Assembly (NCBI RefSeq): GCF_009754945.1
Contig: NZ_WPIN01000015.1
Location: 1 to 64,000 of the forward strand
Direction: 5' to 3'
Length of the DNA stretch: 64,000 nucleotides
Source of the DNA: Spirosoma arboris
Lineage (GTDB): Bacteria > Bacteroidota > Bacteroidia > Cytophagales > Spirosomataceae
Part shown: piece by piece, positions 24,816 to 34,292 of the stretch
How positions within the stretch are numbered: the stretch's first letter is position 1
Layout: each line of letters begins with the position of its first letter
Program-made: the position numbers and the translations under genes
The notes under the pieces: generated by a model
Databases searched by the model: none
What the model saw: the letters and a program-made list of their open reading frames with translations, nothing else
Told to the model about the DNA's origin: nothing

Positions 24816-26624
24816 ATGGCACGATACGAGATTCGAAAAAAGGATGGGGTAACCACCTATTACCCCGAAACGGGGCAGGAGGTATTTGAAGGAACGCCGA
24901 CAACGGTGGCCCCAACGGGCACAACCCCGGCTTACCTGGCCAGTCGGGTGGGTAAGCTCTACACGCCGGAAGCAGCCAAGCGAACCCTGAACCTGGTGGA
25001 CATTGGCGGGTCTAAATCCCTGTTTTTTTTCTCCTCCGATGCCCGCGAAGACGAGAAAAAGCACGCAGCCTGGCTGAGTGCCGGTGCCGGCCGTATTTCC
25101 CAGTGGAGTAGCAACGAGTCGGCGGGTTCCCGCTTTTCGGACCTGCCGGATGGCAAAAAGTTTGTCTATCAGACCCAAAGCAGCCTGCCTGGGGAAGGGT
25201 TCTGGTGGTGGGCCATGAGCGTGGTTGATTTTGAGCAGGGGTGCATCAATATGATTAATGCCTGGCCAGCGGGCGTAATCTGGACGGCCAACATCGAAAC
25301 CAATAACTACTGGCAGCGCTTCTACCATGGTGATGACAGTGGAGCGGGCAATATTGGCCATTACCCACCCTGGCCCGAAATCAAGGGTGTGCGTATCCAG
25401 ATGGAGTCGCAGCCGGGCAGTATGACCGTCGAAGAGTTGTTCGCCAATCCGGGCCTGCAAGCTCAGGAGGTAGCGGTTCGCCGGTCGAACCGCTTTGCGA
25501 TCATGCTCGACGTAGCGGGCCGGGGTGGAGCCGACCGCTGTTTTGGCTCAACACCCTACCAGGGCGATCCGGGCGATCAGACCCTGACCAGCAATACCCG
25601 GTTCCTGGATGAGGCCGATATCAACCTAAATAATGTTGGCGGCAGTAACGGCACGATCGTGCTGAATGGTCGTACTTACACGAACATGAACGGCAGTTTC
25701 TGGAAGAAACAGACGGTCAACCTCGATTATTTTTACTACTTCGGCTTCCTCTACGACGGGGTGTACGTCGATGCTTCTATTTTCGAGAACAGCGCTCACC
25801 CCTACCATACCCACACGAATTACCCTGACCTCTACGCGCACATGAGCGATGGGAACATTGTGGCGCGTGAAATCGGCCACTGGCTGGGGGTTCAGAAGCG
25901 GCTGGCCGATGTGAATGGGGGCAATCCCATTCCGTCCATTCGCATGACGGAATTGCACTACGAAGGTAATTTTTCCCGTGTGCCCAATGGATTCGGTTTG
26001 TCGGGAACGTTTTTGGATGGCGGCTCACCCAAAGTCTGGATTACGCCCGTCAGTATGGAGAACATGTACAAGACCTATCACTTCCTGGAAGGGGAACGCG
26101 AGAAGTCGGGCTTTCACGTGTTTTACGCGGCCGGGGCGCCCAACCAGGGCATTATCTACAATAAGGACTCGATTGCCTACCTGAACCATGCGTGGCACAC
26201 CCATAGCCAATTGTGGGCGGCCCGGCGCGACATGGAAACCATTCTGGACAAGATCGCCAACAGCACGCTGACGACCGATATCGATATCAAAGTAGGCAAC
26301 ACGGGTGACTTTCAACGCCTGAACGGGGTGAGTGCCTGGAATCAGAACAAGCCGTGCGCGGCTACCCGGCACAAAACGACCTCGGAAGGCACGGCCGTGC
26401 TGGGGCTGATCGGCTTCGGGCAGGATAGTGACACGACCCGTACCGATGTCATTCAGATTCCGGGCCTTTCGGGCAATATGCGGATTCAGTGTACCTACAA
26501 AGGGCCACAGGTGTTTTTGTTTGAGTGTCTGTTTCCCAACGGCGTCACCAACCAGACCATTATTGCCCAGTCGATTATTGCCAGTGAATTCAAACCCGGC
26601 TACGGAGGCCGCATCAACCAATGA
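24816..26624 (+). CDS. Phage tail-associated protein of unknown function
   Basis: 602 residues. The middle region is rich in Trp, Tyr, His and Asn (FEQGCINMINAWPAGVIWTA), more like a carbohydrate-active or receptor-binding protein than a plain fibre, but no catalytic family could be named. A C-terminal beta-rich stretch (IQIPGLSGNMRIQCTYKGPQ) ends the protein. Overlaps the next gene by 4 bases (ATGA). Confidence 0.55.
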   Translation: MARYEIRKKDGVTTYYPETGQEVFEGTPTTVAPTGTTPAYLASRVGKLYTPEAAKRTLNLVDIGGSKSLFFFSSDAREDEKKHAAWLSAGAGRISQWSSNESAGSRFSDLPDGKKFVYQTQSSLPGEGFWWWAMSVVDFEQGCINMINAWPAGVIWTANIETNNYWQRFYHGDDSGAGNIGHYPPWPEIKGVRIQMESQPGSMTVEELFANPGLQAQEVAVRRSNRFAIMLDVAGRGGADRCFGSTPYQGDPGDQTLTSNTRFLDEADINLNNVGGSNGTIVLNGRTYTNMNGSFWKKQTVNLDYFYYFGFLYDGVYVDASIFENSAHPYHTHTNYPDLYAHMSDGNIVAREIGHWLGVQKRLADVNGGNPIPSIRMTELHYEGNFSRVPNGFGLSGTFLDGGSPKVWITPVSMENMYKTYHFLEGEREKSGFHVFYAAGAPNQGIIYNKDSIAYLNHAWHTHSQLWAARRDMETILDKIANSTLTTDIDIKVGNTGDFQRLNGVSAWNQNKPCAATRHKTTSEGTAVLGLIGFGQDSDTTRTDVIQIPGLSGNMRIQCTYKGPQVFLFECLFPNGVTNQTIIAQSIIASEFKPGYGGRINQ

Positions 26625-27208
26625 GCAACATCGCCACCCAATCCGTTCATTTTTTCAATAACGCCAATACCAATATTTACAATGGTACCATGCAGCGGGA
26701 CATTATACTCTATCCCTTGACTGCGGATGGAGAGGCCCGACTGGAGGCTGATATTGAAGCGGGCGTGTTCACGATCACCCTGGAAAATGGAGCGACGCTT
26801 TCGCCTGGTACCGTGCCGCCGTTAGTGGAACCGTCACCCCCTGGTTTTTCTGCGTATTCACAAACATTCACAGGTCCTCTGGATCGCTACATCTATGCCG
26901 CCAGCTCGGGCACAACACCAACGAGTACCGACGCGCCTTTTACGGGCTTACCGAAGACCGATACAAATTATAACTTTTCATTCACCTACAAGACGACCCT
27001 AAGTTCAGGGTCTGGAGTGGCCGGTATCAAGGTGAATGGCGTTGACCAGAAGACGGTGACGTTGGAAGCCGCTACCGGTGGCACACGAACCGTAACGGGC
27101 ACACTAAGCCTGCTGGCGGGTAACAACACGATCACCTTCGTCCTCGATTCAGGTACGATGCCGTATACGGTTATGTCGTTTACCATCACGCGCGCGGCTG
27201 GCGCGTAA
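26621..27208 (+). CDS. Small beta-rich phage protein
   Basis: 195 residues. The C-terminal half reads like a carbohydrate-binding or Ig-like beta sandwich (GTRTVTGTLSLLAGNNTITF). Start coupled to the previous gene by a 4-base overlap. Probably a fibre accessory. No motif for enzyme activity. Confidence 0.55.
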   Translation: MSNIATQSVHFFNNANTNIYNGTMQRDIILYPLTADGEARLEADIEAGVFTITLENGATLSPGTVPPLVEPSPPGFSAYSQTFTGPLDRYIYAASSGTTPTSTDAPFTGLPKTDTNYNFSFTYKTTLSSGSGVAGIKVNGVDQKTVTLEAATGGTRTVTGTLSLLAGNNTITFVLDSGTMPYTVMSFTITRAAGA

Positions 27209-27220
27209 TCAGCAACTTGT

Positions 27221-30200
27221 ATGACTACCAATATATTAAGCGATCAGGTCTCGACGCTACGACTTGAAATTTTTCGGGATAATCCCTGGCGAAAAGTCTT
27301 GACATTGCCAGTAGGATTTGTGCTGCCCACTGGAGTCACCACGTTTGTTTACGCAGATGCCGATGGGGCAAAGCTAGGCGACAGTGTACAGCCTAATGCG
27401 TCAATCTCAGGACGCGAAATCACACTTGAATATGATACGCCCTGGAAACTACCGGAACAGGCATTTCACAAGATCCTGTTTGATGGTGTAGTCAAATGGG
27501 CTGGGCCTGTCGTTACAACTCGGAATACATCGCTTGGAAAAGCGGAACAGTCAGGCACCGTATTGATTGTCAATCAGGAGGGAGTAGAAGTCGAAGTACC
27601 TTATACGACGGACTTTCTGGCCCTGGAGGCTCGTAATGCTGCACAAAGCTTTGCTCAAGATTCAGAAACGCAAGCTAATCGCTCTGAGTCTGAAGCCGAT
27701 CGCTCCCAGCAGCAAGCCAATATTGCAACTGAATCGAATGAGCAGCTCTCTGGGTATTTCTCAGAGACAACTCAATATATAGGCACGGCCGTAGACCATA
27801 TCGATTCAATACAGGAAAATATCGATACCCAGCAGGTCGATGTCAATCAGAAGTCGCAACAGGTTGCCCAAAATACGAATACAGTCAATACGGCCAAACA
27901 ATCGGTCGATGATTCGAAAGCACACGTTGACCAAGTAAAAGGCCAGATTGATGGAATTAAATCCAACATCGACACCCAGCAGGTCGATGTCAATAACAAA
28001 TCCATTCAAGTTGATCAGAACACCAATGCAGTCAATACGGCCAAGCTATCAGTTGATGATTCGAAAGCACACGTTGACCAAGTAAAAGGCCAGATTGATA
28101 CAATTCAACAGGACGTCACAACCAAACAGGGCATTGCAACAGACAGTGCTACACTGGCAGGGCAAAAAGCAAATGAGGCAAATACTAGTGCTGGCAATGC
28201 TCATGCAAGTGAAGTCAATGCAGCGGCTAGTGCGCAGGTATTTATCGATGGGAATAAAGGCGATTGGCAAGCCGCTACTTTATATAGCAAAGGCGACAGG
28301 GTTTTTGTCGGTGGAAGCTCCTATGAGCGAAAAACATCTGGCCTTTCGGGAGCCAGTTTCGATGCAACTGAGTCGCAAAACTGGCAGATATATGCGCAGG
28401 GAGGTGGAGCGTCAAATGGATCAGTAGGAATAAATACCCTATCAACCACCGTACAAAGTCTGATCTGGCAGAATCTGCCGCCCGAGTCTGGCTATCTGGT
28501 TGGTCTTTTGGATGCAAAAAAACGGATTCTATTTGGCTTTAAGCTCGACGGATCATTTGCTGTTACCAAGTATGGGTTAGGTTCGATTGGTGGGGCTGCG
28601 CTGGTCGATGCGTCCATACCCCTAGCGAAGTTAGGGACCGATGCGACATCCCTATTCTGGCAGGTCATGCCGTCTGAATCGGGCTATAATATTGCCCTGG
28701 TCGATGCGAAAAAACGTATCTATTTTGGCACGAAAACAGATGGTTCGTTTGTGGCGACTAAGTTTGCCGTAAGTAGCATTGGTGGTACAGCGCTGGTAGA
28801 TGGTACGATCACATTAGCCAAATTAGGGGCAGATGTAAAGGCTTATTTCTGGCAGGACTTGCCCGTGGAAACCGGCTATATTGGTGGATTCCTGGATGCT
28901 AAAAAACGTATACTTTGGGCTGTTCGACTAGATGGTACCTTTTATGCGCCAAAGTTCGAATTTACGTTAGGTAACAACGTCGTCGGGATGGCAAACCTGA
29001 CGACCGACGTACAAAACGCGTTGATTGCAGGAGGTAGTACCAACGTCAATGAACGCGTTGTGGTCGAAGATGATAATCTTCTGAGAGGAAAGGTTGTCGA
29101 TATCGCCACGGATACGGGTATTGGTGGCGCGAACTTTATGCGTTTCCCTCGGTTTCGTACGCCTGTTTTGCAGGGGATAAATACATCGGGGCAAGCGCTT
29201 GAATTTCGTAGATCGTCCGGCCTTTTGACGAAGGCAGAGAAATATATCGGCACATTTACACCAGCCGCTACCATTCAGGAATTAGTCTACAAGGGAACCA
29301 CGGGCAGCTCACCCGTTACGACTGGCCTTGTTGCAGGCGATTATTACGCCATTCGCGCAACCGTTGGGACGCCGATTGTCATCAATTCCCAATCCTACGT
29401 AGGTGGCGATTTAACGATCTGGGACGGAACCCAATTTGTCAAAAAGGCGGCACCGGCTCCTACTGAAACGGCACTGATTGGTCATTGGTGGGTGGTTGAT
29501 ACAGCCGGTAGATTTGATGGCGTCTCTTATGCCGTTGGCGACATTATTTATTGTGTGGCCATCGCTTCGCAGGGCGGACCATATACCCGCTATTTTACGA
29601 AGCTTAAAGCAGGTGAGTACGCCTTTGCGGGGGAATTCAACCCGGCTACCTTAACGAGCCCCATTACTTCCGAAAACGTTTATTACATCGCTTCCGCGAC
29701 AGGTACCTATGATGGAAAAACGTTCGTTCGGGGGGATATGCTTATTCGGATATTAGGTACGTGGCACAAAGTAACGTCTGAAATCATCACAGCTATTGCC
29801 GCCGGCTCCTTCTTTTCTTTCAACTGTGCAGCATTTGCTGACGAATACGAAGTGCGTCGGGCTGATGTTTCGGCCACCCGTGTGCAGGTAACCGCGCAGG
29901 GACGGAGTGCCTATAGCCAGAAAGCAAGTATAGGGTCGCTAGTCGCCTATACAGACAGTATGGGGGCTAATCTACTATCATTGGCCGCGCTGGTAGCGCC
30001 TAGAACCTTTGCCTTAAATGCTTTTGGTGGAGGTACGTCGGAACAAATTCTTTCGATGCAAAAATACCACATCCTCAATGGCGATCCGTATAAAGGCTGG
30101 ATTCACCTGTGGTATCACGGTCAGAATAACACGAGTGATTTAGCTCAATACAAAAAGGCCGTCGAGGAAGGAATCAATATGACCGGCGCACGGGATCGGC

Positions 30201-30715
30201 GGTTCCTATTCTTAGGTGTCTTGGGTCAGCGAAATGCGCTCTACAACGGCACTCGGCTCGTGATTGATGCCCAGGAAGGCCGGTTTCAGAAGAGTTCAAC
30301 CAATGCCATTTACAACATTGAAACCTACCTGGACAGTGTTGTTTCGGGTAGCTGGATTAGTACCTATCAGGTGCTCTTATCTAGTGCAGTAGGCCGCACA
30401 ACCATTGACCCGACATTCCCGGGTATGACCGAAGCAGCCGTCGCAAGTACATATGGGGTTCTTCCGTTTTCGTACTGGTTCGATTGGACAGCCGCACCCT
30501 TCACAGCCGCGCAACTTAATTTCCAAGGCTATTCGGACGCGACTCCAACGGGCGGCAGCAATTTCGATTATTACCTGACGACAACAGGCAATCTAGTGGT
30601 CAACGTGTCGGGTACCTGGACGACCTATACTTACGACCGAATTCATACCCTTTCTACCGTTCGCACGCTCTATGCAACTGCGATTCAAAATTGGCTTACA
30701 ACTCAAAAATATTAA
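27221..30715 (+). CDS. Tail fibre with coiled-coil repeats and C-terminal SGNH hydrolase
   Basis: 1164 residues. The N-terminal ~110 residues form a tail-binding beta domain. Residues ~145-320 are a coiled-coil shaft with two near-identical 49-residue repeats. Residues ~414-600 hold three 64-residue repeats around 'SGYxxxLxDAKKRI'. The C-terminal ~260 residues form an SGNH/GDSL-type esterase: YTDSMG (Asp912, Ser913), FGGGTSEQI, YHGQNN, and DRIH (Asp1139 to His1142). Such enzymes remove acetyl groups from surface sugars and help adsorption. The GDS motif appears as TDS, as allowed in the family. This is the best candidate for the host-recognition fibre. Confidence 0.85.
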   Translation: MTTNILSDQVSTLRLEIFRDNPWRKVLTLPVGFVLPTGVTTFVYADADGAKLGDSVQPNASISGREITLEYDTPWKLPEQAFHKILFDGVVKWAGPVVTTRNTSLGKAEQSGTVLIVNQEGVEVEVPYTTDFLALEARNAAQSFAQDSETQANRSESEADRSQQQANIATESNEQLSGYFSETTQYIGTAVDHIDSIQENIDTQQVDVNQKSQQVAQNTNTVNTAKQSVDDSKAHVDQVKGQIDGIKSNIDTQQVDVNNKSIQVDQNTNAVNTAKLSVDDSKAHVDQVKGQIDTIQQDVTTKQGIATDSATLAGQKANEANTSAGNAHASEVNAAASAQVFIDGNKGDWQAATLYSKGDRVFVGGSSYERKTSGLSGASFDATESQNWQIYAQGGGASNGSVGINTLSTTVQSLIWQNLPPESGYLVGLLDAKKRILFGFKLDGSFAVTKYGLGSIGGAALVDASIPLAKLGTDATSLFWQVMPSESGYNIALVDAKKRIYFGTKTDGSFVATKFAVSSIGGTALVDGTITLAKLGADVKAYFWQDLPVETGYIGGFLDAKKRILWAVRLDGTFYAPKFEFTLGNNVVGMANLTTDVQNALIAGGSTNVNERVVVEDDNLLRGKVVDIATDTGIGGANFMRFPRFRTPVLQGINTSGQALEFRRSSGLLTKAEKYIGTFTPAATIQELVYKGTTGSSPVTTGLVAGDYYAIRATVGTPIVINSQSYVGGDLTIWDGTQFVKKAAPAPTETALIGHWWVVDTAGRFDGVSYAVGDIIYCVAIASQGGPYTRYFTKLKAGEYAFAGEFNPATLTSPITSENVYYIASATGTYDGKTFVRGDMLIRILGTWHKVTSEIITAIAAGSFFSFNCAAFADEYEVRRADVSATRVQVTAQGRSAYSQKASIGSLVAYTDSMGANLLSLAALVAPRTFALNAFGGGTSEQILSMQKYHILNGDPYKGWIHLWYHGQNNTSDLAQYKKAVEEGINMTGARDRRFLFLGVLGQRNALYNGTRLVIDAQEGRFQKSSTNAIYNIETYLDSVVSGSWISTYQVLLSSAVGRTTIDPTFPGMTEAAVASTYGVLPFSYWFDWTAAPFTAAQLNFQGYSDATPTGGSNFDYYLTTTGNLVVNVSGTWTTYTYDRIHTLSTVRTLYATAIQNWLTTQKY
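27818..28111 (+). repeat. Tandem 147-bp repeats inside the fibre gene
   Basis: Two copies at 27818-27964 and 27965-28111, each 49 codons, encoding the coiled-coil unit that ends SVDDSKAHVDQVKGQID. They differ by few substitutions, so fibre length may vary by recombination. Confidence 0.8.
28460..29035 (+). repeat. Three 192-bp repeats inside the fibre gene
   Basis: The Trp codons of the F/I-W-Q motif lie at 28466, 28658 and 28850, an exact 192-base period (64 codons). Each unit contains SGY/TGY, DAKKRI and DG(S/T)F. The third unit diverges toward its end. Confidence 0.8.
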
Positions 30716-30727
30716 ACTCAAAATCCA

Positions 30728-31585
30728 ATGGCTTCATTACCCGGCAAGTTCATGCAAACTGATGCGGAAATCGTTAATCCCGATCCTGCATGGCCTATTT
30801 TACGTAAAGATTCTCGTTTAACAGTGGGCTCTTTACTCCTTATTGACCCTTCTCACAGTCTTTTAGGACTAAGTGCCGTCCCTGCCAGTGGCGGTGTAAT
30901 TCCGAATATTGCCTGGGAAGAAGCAGCCGCAATTTTAGGTTCAGGGACACAGGCATCTTTATCGGCCACTGTCACAAACAACTTCGGCGCTAACGTGTCA
31001 CTTTTTGAGCTGACACCCAAAAAGCTACTTCATGGGATTGTCAGTCAAACCGCTAACACGGCGACGGCGGTTTACCAAATCGCACAAGCGGCTATTGCGG
31101 CCTATATAGTGGCCAATCCTACCCATGATTTTTATTATTCACATGCCGGTTATATAAGCCGGGCTCCCCTTAATGCCAATCATATTTATATGGGGTTGAC
31201 CAGCTCTCAGTATTCGGTTAATAATATCGTCAGGTTTCAGCAGACAAGCACAACCGCAGCGGGTCAATCAGGCGTACGAAACAGTCCGTCAGTTCCTATG
31301 GCACCAGGCTATTTCTTCCGAAATGTCGCGGGCAAAGGCGTTACAGGTACCCTGGCTTCGCCGACGAACTTAATTAAATGGGGCTCGAATAATAACTGGG
31401 GGGAATTCGTAGCGAATCAGGCCCCAAGTTGGGCATTAGGGTGGAGTCACATAGTCGATCTGACCGTCGCAGGTTTGACTTACGCCCAAATGGATGCGAT
31501 TGAACTTGCTTACTATAATAATCAACTGGCCACGGGCGGACGGTTTACGGGTGATACGTTCACGGCACCATCGACGCTGGCGTAA
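30728..31585 (+). CDS. Phage structural protein after the fibre
   Basis: 285 residues, Ala/Thr/Ser-rich, with stretches like AAAILGSGTQASLSATVTNN and a Gly/Asn-rich end. It lies 12 bases after the fibre and before a hairpin terminator, so it closes this transcript. Its position suggests a fibre accessory or additional tail tip protein. No family recognised. Confidence 0.5.
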   Translation: MASLPGKFMQTDAEIVNPDPAWPILRKDSRLTVGSLLLIDPSHSLLGLSAVPASGGVIPNIAWEEAAAILGSGTQASLSATVTNNFGANVSLFELTPKKLLHGIVSQTANTATAVYQIAQAAIAAYIVANPTHDFYYSHAGYISRAPLNANHIYMGLTSSQYSVNNIVRFQQTSTTAAGQSGVRNSPSVPMAPGYFFRNVAGKGVTGTLASPTNLIKWGSNNNWGEFVANQAPSWALGWSHIVDLTVAGLTYAQMDAIELAYYNNQLATGGRFTGDTFTAPSTLA

Positions 31586-31586
31586 A

Positions 31587-31615
31587 AATCCCGATCAGCA
31601 AGACCGACCGGGATT
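31587..31615 (+). terminator. Weak hairpin terminator after the fibre operon
   Basis: AATCCCG (31587-31593) pairs with CGGGATT (31609-31615). The U tract after it is poor, so read-through into the lysis genes is likely. Same core as the terminators at 1386 and 13594. Confidence 0.5.
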
Positions 31616-31662
31616 CGTGAATTTTCCTAATTAAACATTAGCACTAAGATAAGTCAAACGGT

Positions 31663-32079
31663 ATGATTCTATTCAAATCGCTCTTCGCCTGGATTGTTGA
31701 GAATCCCTTTGTGCTGGTCATGATCCTGATCGCTGGTCTGATTGGAGCGGTGGCCAGTTGCGAAAGCAAGACCAGAAAGCTACGTGCTACGCAACAGGAT
31801 CTGCACGTATCAGGAGTACTTGTGTCGAAGCTTCAGGAGGAATCGACAGCACTCAAAACGACAATCAACACAGCCACGCAAATCAAAAAAGTTAATTATG
31901 AAAACCTCGAAAAGGAACTGGCTGCGGATAGTCTGCATGCTGATACTCTTAGTGTCGATCAACTTGAACGTGAAAATGATAGCTTACTCACAAGTAATCG
32001 GCAATACGTCCGAAATCGAGCGGCAAAAAGAAATCAACCGGCAGTTGAAGGATTACGGCCGAACGTTGGCCCGAAATGA
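31663..32079 (+). CDS. Spanin-like membrane or lipoprotein (outer partner of nested pair)
   Basis: 138 residues. N-terminal hydrophobic segment (FVLVMILIAGLIGAVASC) ends at a lipobox-like VASC, so it may be a lipoprotein or a single-pass membrane protein. A helical coiled-coil-like body (KLQEESTALKTTINTATQIK) follows. A second gene starts inside it in another frame. Nested genes with membrane anchors just before holin and endolysin genes are a mark of Rz/Rz1 spanins, which disrupt the outer membrane at lysis. The assignment is from architecture and position. Confidence 0.55.
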   Translation: MILFKSLFAWIVENPFVLVMILIAGLIGAVASCESKTRKLRATQQDLHVSGVLVSKLQEESTALKTTINTATQIKKVNYENLEKELAADSLHADTLSVDQLERENDSLLTSNRQYVRNRAAKRNQPAVEGLRPNVGPK

Positions 32080-32233
32080 TACGCTGGAGACTAAATCGGC
32101 CTATTGCGATGCGCTCGTGATCAATACGCGAAAGGCGTTATATGCACCTGTTGGGTGGTTTCCACTCTGGCGATTGAAGCGTCAGCGGGCCAAAGTCGAA
32201 AAAGAGCTTAAGCGTATCGAAGGCAAGCCCTAG
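31898..32233 (+). CDS. Spanin-like membrane protein (nested start)
   Basis: 111 residues from the ATG at 31898, which lies inside the preceding gene in the +1 frame; the upstream start at 31742 would be nonsense N-terminal sequence. N-terminal membrane segment (IVCMLILLVSINLNVKMIAY) and a helical, charged body ending KRQRAKVEKELKRIEGKP. With its partner it forms a nested pair, here with the lipobox-like member first, unlike lambda. Acts, if a spanin, in the periplasm between the membranes. Confidence 0.55.
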   Translation: MKTSKRNWLRIVCMLILLVSINLNVKMIAYSQVIGNTSEIERQKEINRQLKDYGRTLARNDTLETKSAYCDALVINTRKALYAPVGWFPLWRLKRQRAKVEKELKRIEGKP

Positions 32234-32261
32234 TTAATAGTACCCACTCAACCGGACAAAC

Positions 32262-32636
32262 ATGAATAAAGAATCTTGGAACGCATTTTGGGAGGCCATG
32301 CCGCCAGAAATGAAACTGCTGTTGGGTGTGGTTGCAGGCGCTACGGTTCACTTCCTGCGAAATCGGGCCGTACCGATTGCAGAAGGGTTATCGAGCGCCC
32401 TAATTGCCATCATCGCCGGCTTCATTATCACGTTCGGCGTTTGCACTGTAAAGCACTGGAATATGGGTGACTGGTGGTTTGTTGGGAGTGGTCTGGCCTT
32501 TATGACCAACTACATTCTGGGAGGCATGGAAACGGTGGGTAAACAGATTCAGGATACGCCAATCAAGCTACTGATTGAAACGATTTTAGACACGTATGAC
32601 GCTATAAAGGCAAGGCTTAGTAAACCGAAAGAATAA
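32262..32636 (+). CDS. Holin-like membrane protein
   Basis: 124 residues with three membrane segments: LLLGVVAGATVHFL (~residues 20-33), LSSALIAIIAGFIITFGVCT (~44-63), and WWFVGSGLAFMTNYILGGME (~70-90), followed by a charged tail with KARLSKPKE. Size, segments and basic C-terminus fit a class I holin, which opens the inner membrane so the endolysin can reach the cell wall. The next gene begins 2 bases later. Confidence 0.6.
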   Translation: MNKESWNAFWEAMPPEMKLLLGVVAGATVHFLRNRAVPIAEGLSSALIAIIAGFIITFGVCTVKHWNMGDWWFVGSGLAFMTNYILGGMETVGKQIQDTPIKLLIETILDTYDAIKARLSKPKE

Positions 32637-32638
32637 TC

Positions 32639-33262
32639 ATGATACAGGAAGAGATTCTATTCCGACTATTACAAGGCAGTACAGCCACTGGTTTTGTCGC
32701 TCTATTGATTACCTGCATGAGCATGCATGAAGTAAAATGGTGGCTACCGATCCCCATTTACCTCTTATCGTTTATGTGCCTGGTTACGTTTCTAACGACG
32801 TTTTTTATGCGTCGGTTTACGTTTGAGGTAGCCGTCATTACCATGTTTGTGCTGGCAGTTAGTGCGGTCACGACTGCACTTCATGGATATATCAGGCCAT
32901 TGCCAACCAGTAAGAGGGAGGCATTGAATCGACGTCTATTGTGGTTTATCTTACCAATACTGGGTCTGTTGTTTACGGTCTGGTGTGTTGGGTCGGTCTA
33001 CGAAGGCGGTATTAGTTTCTTTGTTCGCTTTGAGCAAAAACTGAATCATGCGATCCAGAATCAGGATGAGATGAAAGCCCAACTTGATGAGCAGGCGGCT
33101 GAAATCTCTGATCTAAAACAAAGCTCGACGAAACGGGATGCTACGTCGGCGGCATATCGGCAGAAACTGGATCAACAATTTGAGAACGTGAATTCCCGCC
33201 TGACTGATCAGAGTTTACGCATTCATCGACTAAGTACTAACCAGCAAAAACAGGGTAATTAA
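32639..33262 (+). CDS. Membrane protein in the lysis region
   Basis: 207 residues. About four membrane segments in the first 125 residues, then a coiled coil (NAIQNQDEMKAQLDEQAAEI-like, to the end). May be a second holin or antiholin, or a membrane anchor for the lysis machinery. It lies between the holin-like gene and the muramidase on the same strand with small gaps. Confidence 0.55.
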   Translation: MIQEEILFRLLQGSTATGFVALLITCMSMHEVKWWLPIPIYLLSFMCLVTFLTTFFMRRFTFEVAVITMFVLAVSAVTTALHGYIRPLPTSKREALNRRLLWFILPILGLLFTVWCVGSVYEGGISFFVRFEQKLNHAIQNQDEMKAQLDEQAAEISDLKQSSTKRDATSAAYRQKLDQQFENVNSRLTDQSLRIHRLSTNQQKQGN

Positions 33263-33268
33263 GTTGCT

Positions 33269-33655
33269 ATGAAAGCGATTCAAACCAAGCCCATGCTCTA
33301 TGCCCATTACCTGAATCTGCTTCAGGAAAAGGCAAGGGAAATGGGCTATAATCTGGTGCTGCATGGTAGTCTGAACCGGGACTGTGATTTGATCGCTATA
33401 CCCTGGGTGGATGAACCAAAGCCACACCTTGAGTTAATTCAGCAGCTTGACTATATCCTAACTGGTCGGGAGCCAGTACTGGAGGCCAAATACTACATGC
33501 ACAGTATTCTGCCCGGTGGGCGCAATTCGTATGTGATTAACATTTACAGAGGTGGCTATCATCCGGATAAGGAAGGATACACCCCCGATCCACAATTCTA
33601 TCTTGATATTTCAGTAACGCCATGCCTAATCCAATCTTCGTCCAACCCCGATTAA
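33269..33655 (+). CDS. Small phage protein with nucleotidyltransferase-like motif
   Basis: 128 residues. HGSLNRDCDLIAIPW (residues ~32-46) resembles the G-S-x-x-R-D-x-D motif of nucleotidyltransferases, but no further catalytic residue is clear. This short family is common in Bacteroidota phages near lysis genes; its role is not known. It overlaps the muramidase start by 34 bases in another frame. Confidence 0.5.
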   Translation: MKAIQTKPMLYAHYLNLLQEKAREMGYNLVLHGSLNRDCDLIAIPWVDEPKPHLELIQQLDYILTGREPVLEAKYYMHSILPGGRNSYVINIYRGGYHPDKEGYTPDPQFYLDISVTPCLIQSSSNPD

Positions 33656-34209
33656 CTCTAAACGATTTCCAGAATGCCGCTGAACTGCTCAGTACAGGAG
33701 TAGCTGAAGTTAAAGCCGTCACCGAAGTAGAGTCAGGCGGTCGAGGGTTCGATCTAACGAATCGAGTGATCATCCGCTTTGAGCCCCATGTTTTTCATCG
33801 CTACACCAAGGGAGCCTACGACATTTCGCATCCACTGCTTTCCTATCCGGTCTGGCAGCCAGGTTACCCAAAGAATCTTGACCACAGCTGGCGGCTGTTT
33901 ACCGAGGCCTCGGCACTGGATTACAACGCAGCTGTCATGGCTACTTCATTTGGTCTGTTCCAGATCATGGGGTTCAATTTTTCAGCCTGTGGGTGCAAAA
34001 CTGTCTCGGAGTTTGTCGCTGCTATGAAGCAGTCCGAGGGAGAGCAGCTTCGATTGTTTGTCGAATTTGTAAAGAGTCGGGATCTGGATGATGAACTCAA
34101 ATCCCATAATTGGGCATCATTTGCCAGGCAGTATAATGGTGCTGGATATAAGGCAAATCAGTATGACACAAAGCTGGCCGATGCATTTAAACGATTTTCT
34201 GTTAAGTAA
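33622..34209 (+). CDS. Phage endolysin, N-acetylmuramidase domain
   Basis: 195 residues spanning nearly one domain. VKAVTEVESGGRGFDLTNRV holds the likely catalytic Glu, FGLFQIMGFNF and FARQYNGAGYKAN are further family landmarks (the muramidase domain known from Gp110-like endolysins). It cleaves the glycan strands of peptidoglycan. No signal peptide, so it depends on the holin-like protein upstream for export. A terminator follows at 34235. Confidence 0.85.
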   Translation: MPNPIFVQPRLTLNDFQNAAELLSTGVAEVKAVTEVESGGRGFDLTNRVIIRFEPHVFHRYTKGAYDISHPLLSYPVWQPGYPKNLDHSWRLFTEASALDYNAAVMATSFGLFQIMGFNFSACGCKTVSEFVAAMKQSEGEQLRLFVEFVKSRDLDDELKSHNWASFARQYNGAGYKANQYDTKLADAFKRFSVK

Positions 34210-34234
34210 TTTTTTGGTTAAAAAGAGGAAGTAC

Positions 34235-34269
34235 AAAAACGCCCGGTCAGTGATGAGCCGGGCGTTTTT
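34235..34269. terminator. Bidirectional terminator after the endolysin
   Basis: AAAAACGCCCGG (34235-34246) and CCGGGCGTTTTT (34258-34269) form a perfect 12-bp stem with U tracts both ways. It separates the rightward late operon from the leftward serine protease gene and early genes. Confidence 0.88.
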
Positions 34270-34292
34270 CTCAGAGAATAAATCAAAAATTT

